Of a stretch of 64,000 bases of DNA, positions 37,439 through 46,323 are shown piece by piece. The position numbers were made by a program, and so were the translations under genes. Origin of the DNA: Pseudomonas cremoris. Lineage in GTDB: Bacteria > Pseudomonadota > Gammaproteobacteria > Pseudomonadales > Pseudomonadaceae. Numbering within the stretch: the first letter of the stretch is position 1; every line of letters starts with the position of its first letter. The stretch is from positions 186,001 to 250,000 of the forward strand of contig NZ_JAAXCY010000002.1 in NCBI RefSeq assembly GCF_014230465.1. The letters are read 5' to 3'. The notes under the pieces were generated by a model that made no database searches, was not told the origin of the DNA, and worked only from the letters and a program-made list of their open reading frames with translations.

Positions 37439-39247
37439 TCAGGTGATGTTGGCCGTTGCCGGCTCGTCCAGCCCCATGGCGTGCAGGCGGGAGTAGTAGC
37501 CTCCCATGGCCAGCAGTTCGACATGCGTACCACGCTCGACAATTTCGCCGTGATCCATCACCAGAATCAGGTCGGCTTTCTCGATGGTGGACAGTCGGTG
37601 CGCGATGACCAGGGTAGTCCGGCCCTTCATGACCTTGTCCAAGGCCGCCTGGATATGCCGCTCGGACTCGGTGTCCAGCGCCGACGTCGCTTCGTCCAGG
37701 ATCAGCAACGGGGCATTTTTCAGCAGTGCCCGTGCGATCGCCAAGCGTTGGCGCTGCCCGCCAGACAGCAGCACGCCGTTTTCACCGACCTCTGTGTCCA
37801 GACCGTTAGGCAGCTCGGAAATGAAGTCCATCGCGTAAGCGTCCGTGGCCGCTTTTTCGACGTCTGCACGCGGCGCATCGGCCAGGTCGCCATAGGCGAT
37901 GTTGTTGGCAACGGTGTCGTTGAACAATGTTACGTGCTGGGTTACCTGGGCCACGTGCCGACGCAGGTTGCGCAGGCGGTAGTCTTCGATTTCCACTTCA
38001 TCAAGCAGAATCTCGCCGTGCTCGTGGTGATAGAACCGTGGGATCAGCGCGGCCAGGGTGGACTTGCCACTGCCCGAACGCCCGACCAACGCCACCATCT
38101 GACCCGGTGCGGCCGTGAAGCTGATGTTCTTGAGCACTTCACGGTCAGTGCCGGGGTAGGTGAAGCTCAGGTTACGTACGTCCAAGCGGCCGTTAACCCG
38201 GTCTTTCTCCACGGTGCCGGTGTCTACTTCCGGCTCGACATCCAGTTGCTCGAAGATGCTCTCGGCACCGGCGACGCCCTTCTGGATAGTCGAACTGACT
38301 TCCGACAACTGCCGAATCGGCTTGGGCAGCAAGCCCGCTGCGGTGATGTAGGCCACCAGGTCGCCGGCGGTTGCATCGCCACGCAGGAACAGCACCAGGA
38401 ACATCAGCGCCGCCATCGCGGTGTAGATCACCAGTTGCAGCATGGGGGTGTAGACCGCGCCGGTCTTGGTCATGCGCATCTGTTTTTCGGTGTTGCTCAT
38501 GCTCGCCTTGGCAAAGCGCTGTTCTTCGTAGGTTTCCCCGCCGAAACTGCGCACCACGCGGTAGCCCTGGATCGTTTCAGAGGCTACGTGGGTCACGTCG
38601 CCCATCGCCACCTGGATTTTCTTGCTCTGCTTGCGAAACTTCTTGCTGGTGCTGCCGACCATCATGGCAATCACCGGCAGGATCGCCAGCATCACCAGGG
38701 TCAGCTTCCAGTTCATCCACAGCAGGTAGCCGAACAGGAACACCACCGTCAGCCCTTCGCGGATCACCACCTTGATCGCATCCGTGGCGGCGCCGGTGAC
38801 CATGGTCACGTTGAAGGTGATACGGGAGATCAGGTGCCCTGAGCTATGGGTGTCGAAATAGCGGTTGGGCAGCACCAGCAACTTGTTGAACAACTGCACC
38901 CGCAAATCGTGGACCAACCCCAGGGAGACCTTGGCCAGGTAGTAGTTACCCAGGAACGAGCCCAGCCCCTGCCACGCCGCGATCAGTACGATCAGCAGCG
39001 GCACGGCCATCAGCAGTTTCAAGTCCTTGAGGTACGGGACATTGGGGAAAAACACCACGTCCGGGTTGCTCAAGCCATCCACGAAGTATTTGAGAATCCC
39101 GGCCAGCATGGGCTGGGTGGACGCGAAAATCACGAAACCGATGATGCTCACCAGGAACATGCCGATATACGGTTTCACATAGCCCAGCAGCCTGAAATAG
39201 ATTTTCAGGCTGGATTCCTGTTCCGCTTTAGGCGGTGCGTCACTCAT
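37439..39247 (-). CDS. msbA: Lipid A-core flippase MsbA
   Basis: MsbA is a homodimeric ABC exporter that flips lipid A-core across the inner membrane. The 602-residue half-transporter has six membrane segments in the N-terminal half and an ATPase with Walker A GRSGSGKST, signature LSGGQRQRLAIARALL, and Walker B LLILDEATSALD. The ATG at 39247 has TGAG about seven bases before it. A GTG at 39259 overlaps the waaL stop (GTGA) and would add four residues. It is downstream of waaL and terminated at 37407. Confidence 0.95.
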   Translation of the reverse strand: MSDAPPKAEQESSLKIYFRLLGYVKPYIGMFLVSIIGFVIFASTQPMLAGILKYFVDGLSNPDVVFFPNVPYLKDLKLLMAVPLLIVLIAAWQGLGSFLGNYYLAKVSLGLVHDLRVQLFNKLLVLPNRYFDTHSSGHLISRITFNVTMVTGAATDAIKVVIREGLTVVFLFGYLLWMNWKLTLVMLAILPVIAMMVGSTSKKFRKQSKKIQVAMGDVTHVASETIQGYRVVRSFGGETYEEQRFAKASMSNTEKQMRMTKTGAVYTPMLQLVIYTAMAALMFLVLFLRGDATAGDLVAYITAAGLLPKPIRQLSEVSSTIQKGVAGAESIFEQLDVEPEVDTGTVEKDRVNGRLDVRNLSFTYPGTDREVLKNISFTAAPGQMVALVGRSGSGKSTLAALIPRFYHHEHGEILLDEVEIEDYRLRNLRRHVAQVTQHVTLFNDTVANNIAYGDLADAPRADVEKAATDAYAMDFISELPNGLDTEVGENGVLLSGGQRQRLAIARALLKNAPLLILDEATSALDTESERHIQAALDKVMKGRTTLVIAHRLSTIEKADLILVMDHGEIVERGTHVELLAMGGYYSRLHAMGLDEPATANIT

Positions 39248-39255
39248 TGTTGAGC

Positions 39256-40434
39256 TCACTGATTAGGTAGGGCGGCAACTTTATCACAAGCGCCAGGTTT
39301 GGCCCGAGCCCAGACCAACACACTGGCCAGCGCAATCGGTAGCCACGAGATGAACCACTCGGCCCGTGGGGTGCCCGTCAGGCTGGCCGCGTCGAACTGC
39401 ATGGCCAGGAACGAAAACACCCACATGCCGATGATGCCCTTGCCGTAGAGCGTGTCGCGGGCTTTCCAGGCTTGCCACAGTACGCCGAACCACAACCCGC
39501 ACCAAAGCAGCAGACCCGGCAGGCCGAGCTCGATACCGACATGGGTAAACAGGTTATGGGAGTGATCAAAATAAAGATCATCGGCAAATACCCGGTAGTC
39601 ACCGCCCAATCCCAGGCCGGTCCACGGATGCTCGGAAATCATCTGCACAGCGGCCATGAAGATCTGCGGCCGGTAGGAAACACCCCGAGCCAACATCAGC
39701 GACTCCATGGCAAAGAACACCGCCAACGCAGCAACGACTGCTCCAATGGCAGTTACCACGGTGCGCCGGTCACGACACCAGAGCGGCATTGCCACGATAG
39801 TCAGCAACAACGCAAGGGCTGCACCCCGGCTTTGGCTCAATACCACGAAAAGCCCAAGGAAACCGACGGACAGCACCCATGCCGCTTGCATCCAACGGCC
39901 ACGTGGCAGCCAGTGCAGCAGCCAGACAGCCGCCAGGCCAATCACGTAGGCACCGAGAATCGGATGCCCCAACTGGCCCAACCCGCCCAGGCGGGCGTAC
40001 CAGGCATTATGCTCAAGACCGTAGAACTTGATCATTGCCAACAGCGACGACAAGGCCAGCCCAAAGCCGCCCCATTGCAGTACGCGAATCACGCGCTCGC
40101 TGTGACCACAAGCGAACACCGGGAAAAACAGCAGGAACATGCCGATATACAGCAGGCGCTTGGCCTCCCGCGATGGGTCTTCGGCATTGGTCCACAACAA
40201 ACTGATTACGCCCCAGGTGGCGAGCAGGCCGATCATCAGGCAAATCCAGCGTTGCTCGCGCCAGACTTCCTTGAAGCGCTCACGGGCCGACCAGGCAAAC
40301 ACCACTGCCGGCAACCAGAAAAACAGCATCAAGCCCTGCTGGTAAATCTTGTTGGTTGGCGCAAAGGCAATTGCCAGCAAAAACCAAAGTAACCCAAAAA
40401 TCATCCATACCTGTGCCCAACGACTTGCCTGCAT
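39256..40434 (-). CDS. waaL: O-antigen ligase WaaL
   Basis: WaaL joins O-antigen from undecaprenyl pyrophosphate to lipid A-core in the periplasm. The 392-residue protein has about eleven to twelve membrane segments, with a periplasmic loop near residues 285-315 that includes the DHSHNLFTHVGIELGLPG motif; its conserved histidine is needed for activity in studied ligases. An upstream SQSRGAALALLLT segment is also typical. The ATG at 40434 has AGGAG six bases before it. It is divergent from the kinase-like gene and reads into msbA, an order seen in other pseudomonads. Confidence 0.9.
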   Translation of the reverse strand: MQASRWAQVWMIFGLLWFLLAIAFAPTNKIYQQGLMLFFWLPAVVFAWSARERFKEVWREQRWICLMIGLLATWGVISLLWTNAEDPSREAKRLLYIGMFLLFFPVFACGHSERVIRVLQWGGFGLALSSLLAMIKFYGLEHNAWYARLGGLGQLGHPILGAYVIGLAAVWLLHWLPRGRWMQAAWVLSVGFLGLFVVLSQSRGAALALLLTIVAMPLWCRDRRTVVTAIGAVVAALAVFFAMESLMLARGVSYRPQIFMAAVQMISEHPWTGLGLGGDYRVFADDLYFDHSHNLFTHVGIELGLPGLLLWCGLWFGVLWQAWKARDTLYGKGIIGMWVFSFLAMQFDAASLTGTPRAEWFISWLPIALASVLVWARAKPGACDKVAALPNQ

Positions 40435-40543
40435 CACCCGCTCCTGAATACGCCCAACCCGCCAACCCGGCATGGTTAAAACTTAAAACTTTCGGCATTA
40501 TTGCCGATCACTGTGCCCGCGACTCCTACAAGGCTTTCCGACG

Positions 40544-41149
40544 ATGCAATGTTCAAGGCTTCCCCAAGCCGATTTAACCGCAATGATTGAAGGTGCCCGA
40601 ATCCTGGAGAAGGACAGCTACGGCCCCAAAGTCTACCTGCTGACCGACGGGAATATCCTTAAACTGTTTCGACGCAAACGCCTGCTTTCGTCAGCGCTGT
40701 TTCGCCCCTACTCCAAGCGGTTCATCGACAATGCAGTCGAGCTGCAAAAACGTGGCATCCCCACCCTGACCGTACTCGCGTTCTACCAGCTCGCGGCTCC
40801 CGGCATGACAGCCGTGCTGTATCGCCCCCTGCCAGGTGAAACCCTGCGTCAGATTTCCAACCAGGAAGGCTTTGACTGGCAATCGAACCTTGGCCCGTTG
40901 GTGGCCCTTATCCGCCGCCTGCATGGCGCCGGTATCTACTTCCGGTCCTTGCACCTGGGCAATATTGTCGTGACACCCGACAATGAACTGGGGTTGATCG
41001 ACGTCGCCGACATGCGTTTTCTTCGCGCGCCCCTGAACCCTGGGCTCGCTCGGCGCAACCTGCAGCATTTCGCCCGCTATATTGCGCGCGAGAAGCTGAA
41101 CGAACGCTTTCCAATGCAAGCGCTGGAACAAGCCCTCTTACCGGGCTGA
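40544..41149 (+). CDS. Kinase-like 'toluene tolerance' family protein
   Basis: A 201-residue protein with the fold of small LPS/antibiotic kinases. The ATP-lysine region (NILKLFRRKRLL), the N-lobe helix and the C-terminal IDVADMRF (Asp153) are present, with LHLGN as the catalytic-loop asparagine. The catalytic-loop aspartate position reads FRS (Ser135), so the usual HxD is missing, and it may be an atypical or inactive kinase. In P. aeruginosa a gene of this type sits between msbA and waaL; here it is divergent from waaL. Its function is unknown. The last 12 bases overlap the convergent glycosyltransferase. Confidence 0.75.
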   Translation: MQCSRLPQADLTAMIEGARILEKDSYGPKVYLLTDGNILKLFRRKRLLSSALFRPYSKRFIDNAVELQKRGIPTLTVLAFYQLAAPGMTAVLYRPLPGETLRQISNQEGFDWQSNLGPLVALIRRLHGAGIYFRSLHLGNIVVTPDNELGLIDVADMRFLRAPLNPGLARRNLQHFARYIAREKLNERFPMQALEQALLPG

Positions 41150-42223
41150 AAGCAGTCGGCACGCCGTTGCGGTGAAGTCCTGCCAGGCCTGCTCCGGCGC
41201 AAGGGCCTGCAATTGAGCCGCCACGGCCGCTTGCGGCCCAGCGGTAAAGGCGCGCTCCATCAGGCGCGTCCAAGCGTCTACATCCTCAACCTCTGCGTAC
41301 CAGCCAGCGTCAGCCAACTGCTCGCGAAAAACCGGTAACTCGCTGGTCAATACCGGAACACCGGCCATCACCGCCTCTTGCAACACCAGCCCCAACCCCT
41401 CCGATGACGAAGGAATCGCCACCCAATCGAACGCACGGTACAAGCATGCCGCTTGCGCCAGGTGCCCGGGCAGGAGGACTTTTTCACGCAAGCCAAGATG
41501 CTCGACCTGCGCCTCAAGGGCCTCCCGTGCGGCGCCCTCGCCAATAATCACCAAGCGCGCACCCGGTCGTTGCGCCGACACACTGGCGAACGCGTCCAGC
41601 AAACAGGCGAACCCCTTGCTGTCCACCAGCCGGCCAACGGCGCCCAACACCGGTTCACTGTCCAGCGACAGGCCAAGCTGCGCGCGCGCCTGGTCACGGG
41701 GAAGCGTGGCCGTGCGAAAAGCCTCAGGGTCGAAAGCGCTGCGCAGCACCGCCACAGGGCGCTGCAAATCGCGCTGCAACGAAGCGGCCAGGGTCTGCGA
41801 CACGGCCGCCACCGTCAGTCGAGATTCTGAAAACTGCCCGAACAGTTTTTGATCGGCAGGCCGCAGGCGCGTCACACCATGGAACAGCACCACTGCACGC
41901 ACGTGGGGCAACATCTTGAGCACCGGCAACAGCACCCGCGCAACGCCGATACCATCGAGCAGCACAACCTTCACATCCTCAGGCAACGCCTGTCGGAAAC
42001 GTGCATGCATGCGCGGGATCAGCAACTTCCAGAAGTGTCGCCCTTTGAGTTGAGCGGATGAGTAATTCCACTCGACAGCCGCCTCGCCCGCTTGCGCACC
42101 GCCCTGCAGCAACCAGGTATGAATCGGTGCATCACAGTCGACACTGGCAAGCACCTGCTCATGAACTTTCTGCACGGAGGAAAATGCAGAGCCACCGGCC
42201 CACATAATGTTGAGGATGCTCAT
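41138..42223 (-). CDS. Glycosyltransferase family 4
   Basis: A 361-residue cytoplasmic glycosyltransferase of the GT-B fold. The C-terminal domain has LGAVGRLVDSKGFACLLDAF and LVIIGEGAAREALE for the nucleotide sugar, and the conserved glutamates in PSSSEGLGLVLQEAVMAGVPVL. The N-terminal acceptor domain is less conserved. It most likely adds an outer-core sugar of the lipopolysaccharide. The sugar is not readable. It follows the GT2 gene after 49 bases and probably belongs to the wapO-led minus-strand operon. Confidence 0.85.
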   Translation of the reverse strand: MSILNIMWAGGSAFSSVQKVHEQVLASVDCDAPIHTWLLQGGAQAGEAAVEWNYSSAQLKGRHFWKLLIPRMHARFRQALPEDVKVVLLDGIGVARVLLPVLKMLPHVRAVVLFHGVTRLRPADQKLFGQFSESRLTVAAVSQTLAASLQRDLQRPVAVLRSAFDPEAFRTATLPRDQARAQLGLSLDSEPVLGAVGRLVDSKGFACLLDAFASVSAQRPGARLVIIGEGAAREALEAQVEHLGLREKVLLPGHLAQAACLYRAFDWVAIPSSSEGLGLVLQEAVMAGVPVLTSELPVFREQLADAGWYAEVEDVDAWTRLMERAFTAGPQAAVAAQLQALAPEQAWQDFTATACRLLSAR

Positions 42224-42272
42224 TGAATGATAAGGACCTTCTGCGACGTTCTAGAGGCGTGTTGTACGTAAT

Positions 42273-43034
42273 TCAAGCGATCAACCAGCCGAGGCCGAGG
42301 CCCAGCAACAACATCAACACCAGTTTGACCCGCTCGCGCCGCTTGCGCCGTGCCTTGTTCAAGCGCTCGGCCGAGGTCGACACATGCAAGCCAAAACCGG
42401 TGTGCAGCACCGCATCCCCCTCAAGGCTCACAGCTGTCAGGTTCAACTCGGCATAACGCCGGGACAACCCCTTCTCACCCTCGAACCCCGCGTATGGCGC
42501 GCACAACGCGTACTCCCTGAGACGCCGCAAACCGGGGTTCAGGGAAAATGCCTGCCACTCCGGTTTATCGGAAATCAGCGGATAACACGGCACCGAGCCT
42601 ATCAACTCACGCGGCCCCCGGCGGATATAGGGGCTGTGTACCTGCAAGTCATAGACAAAGTTGCGCAGCCACACCTGAAGAATATCCGGGCGCAACTCCA
42701 GGATTGTCTTGGAGTCTTCGACGAAACTTGGGCGATAGAACTCCCAGTCATCTTCGCAATGGAAAATGTAGGGTGTCTTTACCGACGTATAGGCCAGGTC
42801 GATGGATGCCAGTTGCCCCAACTTCGGGCGGTTGACAAAGAAAGTGCAATGTTCCTGCCAGTGAGCAGGAATCGCCTGGCGCACGGCTTCGTCACCGGAG
42901 TCTTCAGTAATGAAGACTTCACGAATCGCCGCCGTATTGAACAGGTCGAAGCTCTCGAGTGTGCGCTTCAACAAATCGAAGCGACCGCAACTGGTCACTA
43001 CGAGTGTTATGTCGCTTTGATCGGAGAATTGCAT
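42273..43034 (-). CDS. Glycosyltransferase family 2-like protein with C-terminal membrane anchor
   Basis: A 253-residue GT-A type enzyme. The N-terminal sugar-nucleotide fold (SDITLVVTSCGRFDLLKRTLESF) leads to the acidic metal motif FHCEDDWEF (near residue 96), a variant DXD. The C-terminus is a basic stretch (NKARRKRRERVK) followed by a membrane segment LVLMLLLGLGLGWLIA, which tethers it to the inner membrane. Together with the flanking glycosyltransferases it likely builds outer core. It might correspond to the rhamnosyltransferase WapR of P. aeruginosa by position, but I cannot show this. Confidence 0.8.
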   Translation of the reverse strand: MQFSDQSDITLVVTSCGRFDLLKRTLESFDLFNTAAIREVFITEDSGDEAVRQAIPAHWQEHCTFFVNRPKLGQLASIDLAYTSVKTPYIFHCEDDWEFYRPSFVEDSKTILELRPDILQVWLRNFVYDLQVHSPYIRRGPRELIGSVPCYPLISDKPEWQAFSLNPGLRRLREYALCAPYAGFEGEKGLSRRYAELNLTAVSLEGDAVLHTGFGLHVSTSAERLNKARRKRRERVKLVLMLLLGLGLGWLIA

Positions 43035-43082
43035 TCCAGTCTCGATAATATCACATGGCCACCATTCGCGACCCGACCGATT

Positions 43083-44039
43083 TCAAACGCCCAGTTTCAG
43101 GCGCAACCTTTCCACAACACTCAACGGCGCGCGTGGCCGCAACGGCGGCTGGAGCGCTTCGACAATACGCTGGCCAATGCGCGCAAAACTGAACTGACTG
43201 ACGGCCAACGCCTGCCCACGACGTGCAATATCTGCTGCCAACTCGGGGTTGGCTCTCAACACGACCAGTTTTTCCTGCAACTGGGGTATGTCCTTGTAGA
43301 ACACCACATTGACCATGTCTTCAAAACCAAGGGCTGCATTTTCCGCAGCCCCCTGATCAAACGCCAACAATACACAGCCACAGGCCATGGCTTCGAAATT
43401 CTTGATCATGTATTCGCCCATGCCCACGTCGGCACTGACGAAAAAGCGTATGCGGTTGAGGGTCGCACAGTACTCCTCACCGGACTTGGTGCGCGTGACC
43501 ACCAGCGGCTCAACCTGTGCCAGCTCATCGAGCAACGCCTTGCGCCCACTGTAGGCAACGCTGTTGGTACTGCCGACGAACGCCAGTTCGATATCACGCT
43601 CGCGCGCTTGCGGCTGCAACAGCGCCTGATCGTAGCCCTTGGGCACGAATACCGCATCAAAGCCTTCCGCACGCAGGCGCTCGGTGACCATATAACCCGA
43701 ACTGATGACCCGTGCCCACGGCAAGCGGCGGTAATGCGCACTGAATTTCCCCGTGTACTTGCAGGGAATGTAGTTCTGGTACGCGTCGTGTTCGAGGATC
43801 ACCAGGTTGGGGATCGTGCGGATAAAACCGACCTGGCGGATTTCCTGCTTGAAGCGCAGGAAGAACACGATACGGTCATAGCGGGTAACGTCGACCTCGC
43901 GCCGGAAATAACCACGCAGGTTGCGCTGCTCATCGCTGCTCAACCAACGGATATCGCACTCGCAATGTTCGGCCACACCGTCGTACAGCCGATCGAGGAT
44001 GGCGCGCTGTTCTTTCTGCACCAGAAATAAAACTTTCAT
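43083..44039 (-). CDS. ssg: Cell-surface-sugar glycosyltransferase (Ssg-like)
   Basis: A 318-residue GT-B glycosyltransferase. It begins MKVLFLVQKEQRAILDRLYDG and has the C-terminal nucleotide-sugar region GEYMIKNFEAMACGCVLLAFDQGAAE. This resembles the Ssg proteins known in Pseudomonas for O-antigen/core and exopolysaccharide formation and biofilm traits. The assignment rests on memory of Ssg and on the neighbours; dnpA and mig-14 follow in the same order as in P. aeruginosa. The ATG at 44039 has AGGA five bases before it. An in-frame start 21 bases upstream is less likely. Confidence 0.78.
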   Translation of the reverse strand: MKVLFLVQKEQRAILDRLYDGVAEHCECDIRWLSSDEQRNLRGYFRREVDVTRYDRIVFFLRFKQEIRQVGFIRTIPNLVILEHDAYQNYIPCKYTGKFSAHYRRLPWARVISSGYMVTERLRAEGFDAVFVPKGYDQALLQPQARERDIELAFVGSTNSVAYSGRKALLDELAQVEPLVVTRTKSGEEYCATLNRIRFFVSADVGMGEYMIKNFEAMACGCVLLAFDQGAAENAALGFEDMVNVVFYKDIPQLQEKLVVLRANPELAADIARRGQALAVSQFSFARIGQRIVEALQPPLRPRAPLSVVERLRLKLGV

Positions 44040-44056
44040 GCTCTTCCTTTCACAGG

Positions 44057-45430
44057 TCACAAACGCCAGAACAATTCGTGTCGCCGTACCGCCTTGCGGA
44101 AAAATTCGTTCTCCCCATAGGGCGAGCGCGTCCGGCCGGCCAATGCTCGCTGCAACCAGCGACGCACGCGCCGCTTGAAGGGCGGCGCCGGTTGCAGGTC
44201 ATGCATCATGCCCAGCGCCATGGCCTTGTCGAGCTGTTGCGCCAATGTCAGCGGCAGGCTGCAGGGGTGCAGCTCCTGAGTCGCGTCGAACAACGGCGGC
44301 AAGGCGATACCGGTGCCAGCATCGCCCATTGGCCAGCGGTCATTGTCGTGCAAATGATTGGCGTAGCCGAGCACGGTGGCCGGCTGCCATTCCAGGCCTT
44401 GCAAGGCTTGCAAAACGGCTTGCTGCGCACACACGTGATCGGGGTGTGGGTCCAGGACCGGATGGGGCAGCACAATGACCTCGGGGCGCGCCATCAACAA
44501 CACGTGGCGCAGGTCGGCCAACAGGTTGTTCCACGTCGGCTGGCCATCGGCATCCGACGGCAACGGGAATGGATTGAACTGACGGAACGGTCGAACATCC
44601 GTCAGCTCGGCTTCGCGGGAAGCAAAGGGCAAGTCCGGTGCAGCTTGCATCGCCTGCAATTGCAGGCAGAAGTAGCCCAGTTGCACGCAGTGCGCTTGCG
44701 GCACACCGGCCCAAAGCGGCACGGCAATGCTGTCCCAGGCGCGCAGGCGGCCTTTGATACGTGCGGCTTCCACCTCGCTCAGGCCCATCTGCTGGTAATG
44801 CTCGGCTTCAATTTCGCCAGCGGTGAGGGTCACGATCCACGGTTTTTCCGCCTGGCTGTAAAGGCCGAAAGCTGCCAACTCTGCATCGTCGGCATGGGGC
44901 GCGATGACCATCACCCGCTGCTCGCGATAGTCCGGCTGGGTCCAGGCCCAGAGGCGAGGCGTTCCGAGCAGGCGGCAATGGCGACCCCGCAACTGCAGCC
45001 CACTCAGTTCCAAACCGCTGAGGTTCAGGTAACGCAGCCCGTTGACGCCACGCTCAAAGGTTTGGCGGTCGCCCCCAAACGCCACGCTCGGGTCGAGAAA
45101 ACGCCCCAGCCAGTTGCTCTTGAGCTTGATCGCCAGCACCAGCGTTGCGTCCGGCGCCGGCAACGGGTCAAGCAGCAAACGCCCGCCTTCAAAGCGCACG
45201 CCGGTAAGCTCGGCATCCGCCGAGAAACGGTATTGATAATCTTCGTTGGGCGCATAAAACAGGTGGTCGGCAAACCAGGCCTCATGGGCAACCCAGGCCA
45301 GCACCGCGAACACCAGCGGCAACCACCAGGCCACCAGGATGCCAACCAGCACCAGCAACAACACACCAATCATCAGCGCCGCGCGCTTGTTACGCCGATG
45401 GCGCTTGAGCAATTGCTGCTTGCGGGTCAT
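44057..45430 (-). CDS. dnpA: PIG-L family deacetylase (DnpA-like)
   Basis: A 457-residue protein: an N-terminal basic stretch and a membrane segment (ALMIGVLLLVLVGILVAWWLPLVFAVLAWV), an uncharacterised beta-rich part, then a zinc-dependent LmbE/PIG-L deacetylase domain. The PIG-L metal motif APHADDAEL (near residue 180) and the later HPDH are present. The P. aeruginosa homologue DnpA is a de-N-acetylase linked to antibiotic tolerance. The start at 45430 is used. Its first four bases overlap the Mig-14 gene's end, so the two are coupled. Confidence 0.82.
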   Translation of the reverse strand: MTRKQQLLKRHRRNKRAALMIGVLLLVLVGILVAWWLPLVFAVLAWVAHEAWFADHLFYAPNEDYQYRFSADAELTGVRFEGGRLLLDPLPAPDATLVLAIKLKSNWLGRFLDPSVAFGGDRQTFERGVNGLRYLNLSGLELSGLQLRGRHCRLLGTPRLWAWTQPDYREQRVMVIAPHADDAELAAFGLYSQAEKPWIVTLTAGEIEAEHYQQMGLSEVEAARIKGRLRAWDSIAVPLWAGVPQAHCVQLGYFCLQLQAMQAAPDLPFASREAELTDVRPFRQFNPFPLPSDADGQPTWNNLLADLRHVLLMARPEVIVLPHPVLDPHPDHVCAQQAVLQALQGLEWQPATVLGYANHLHDNDRWPMGDAGTGIALPPLFDATQELHPCSLPLTLAQQLDKAMALGMMHDLQPAPPFKRRVRRWLQRALAGRTRSPYGENEFFRKAVRRHELFWRL

Positions 45431-46323
45431 ACGCACAATACCTGCACGGGGTTGCACCAACGGTCCTTGTATTCGCGATCGGCGCGGCCAAAGGAAAAAC
45501 GTAGCGGCTTGCCAACTTCGCGTGCCTGCTCCCAAGCGCTTTGCGTATTGAGAAAACTCAGCACGCTGCCAGGGCTGAACGCACGGGTTTCAGGATCAAC
45601 TCCGCCGTTGACGTACTCCACGCTGATCCATTCTGGCGACTCGACGCGGTACACCAACTGAATCGCGATCGGCGCATCGTTAAGGAAAATCACCGAGCCG
45701 ATCAGCCACTCGCGCAGCAGTTCGATCACCTCGGCCAGACGCTCGGCCCCTGTGGCCACAAAGCCCCAACGGCGCAAAAACAAATCGCAGTAGATACGCG
45801 CCAGTTCAGCGCTGGAAAACTCGCTGACCGGCCGCACCACGCCGCCCGCCTCTTCCAGCAAGCGCAGCTCGCGGCGTTGGTTGTAGCGGAATTTCTTCGA
45901 CAGTTCTTCCGGCGTGCGCGCCATGGCCAATTGCTCGGCCTGAGGCTTGAGACCGCTGAAACGGCCTTCGTTGAGTACCGACAAGTAACGCGCACGCTGG
46001 CGCAGGGGGGCTTGTGCATCGGCGGCGGCAGGCAGGATCACCTCGGCATTGCCCAGGTCGAACAGGCCTTTCTTGCCGCTGCGCTTGAGCACGTCCTTGG
46101 ACAGGGCCAGGTCGCGCCCCCAAGTGGCGATGCATGCCTTGAGTTCACCGGCCTGCTCCCAGGCCAGGTAACGCACCGGGATCTGCGCCAGCCCAGCCAG
46201 GCGCTCAATCACTTGCGGATGCGTTGCGACGCTGCCGCCAAAACGCTGCCAGGCCTCACTGTAGGCGGGCGCATCGACGACGGACCAGCCACGCTCGCGC
46301 CAGCCTTGGAATCGATTGAGCAT
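45427..46323 (-). CDS. mig-14: Mig-14 family protein
   Basis: A 298-residue protein of the Mig-14 family (a GNAT/FemAB-like fold; no catalytic motif can be named). Mig-14 was first found as a macrophage-induced Salmonella gene that helps resist antimicrobial peptides such as polymyxin; the Pseudomonas homologue behaves likewise. Regions such as FRYNQRRELRLLEEAGG and WISVEYVNGGVDPETR are typical as I recall the family. It starts at 46323, where its ATG overlaps the wapH stop by one base (TGATG). No membrane segment is seen, though the Salmonella protein is membrane-associated. Confidence 0.8.
   Translation of the reverse strand: MLNRFQGWRERGWSVVDAPAYSEAWQRFGGSVATHPQVIERLAGLAQIPVRYLAWEQAGELKACIATWGRDLALSKDVLKRSGKKGLFDLGNAEVILPAAADAQAPLRQRARYLSVLNEGRFSGLKPQAEQLAMARTPEELSKKFRYNQRRELRLLEEAGGVVRPVSEFSSAELARIYCDLFLRRWGFVATGAERLAEVIELLREWLIGSVIFLNDAPIAIQLVYRVESPEWISVEYVNGGVDPETRAFSPGSVLSFLNTQSAWEQAREVGKPLRFSFGRADREYKDRWCNPVQVLCV

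Noticed and set aside
44078..45661. Plus-strand frame of 527 codons opposite the dnpA/mig-14 genes
   Set aside because: It spans two real minus-strand genes and has no family similarity I can see.
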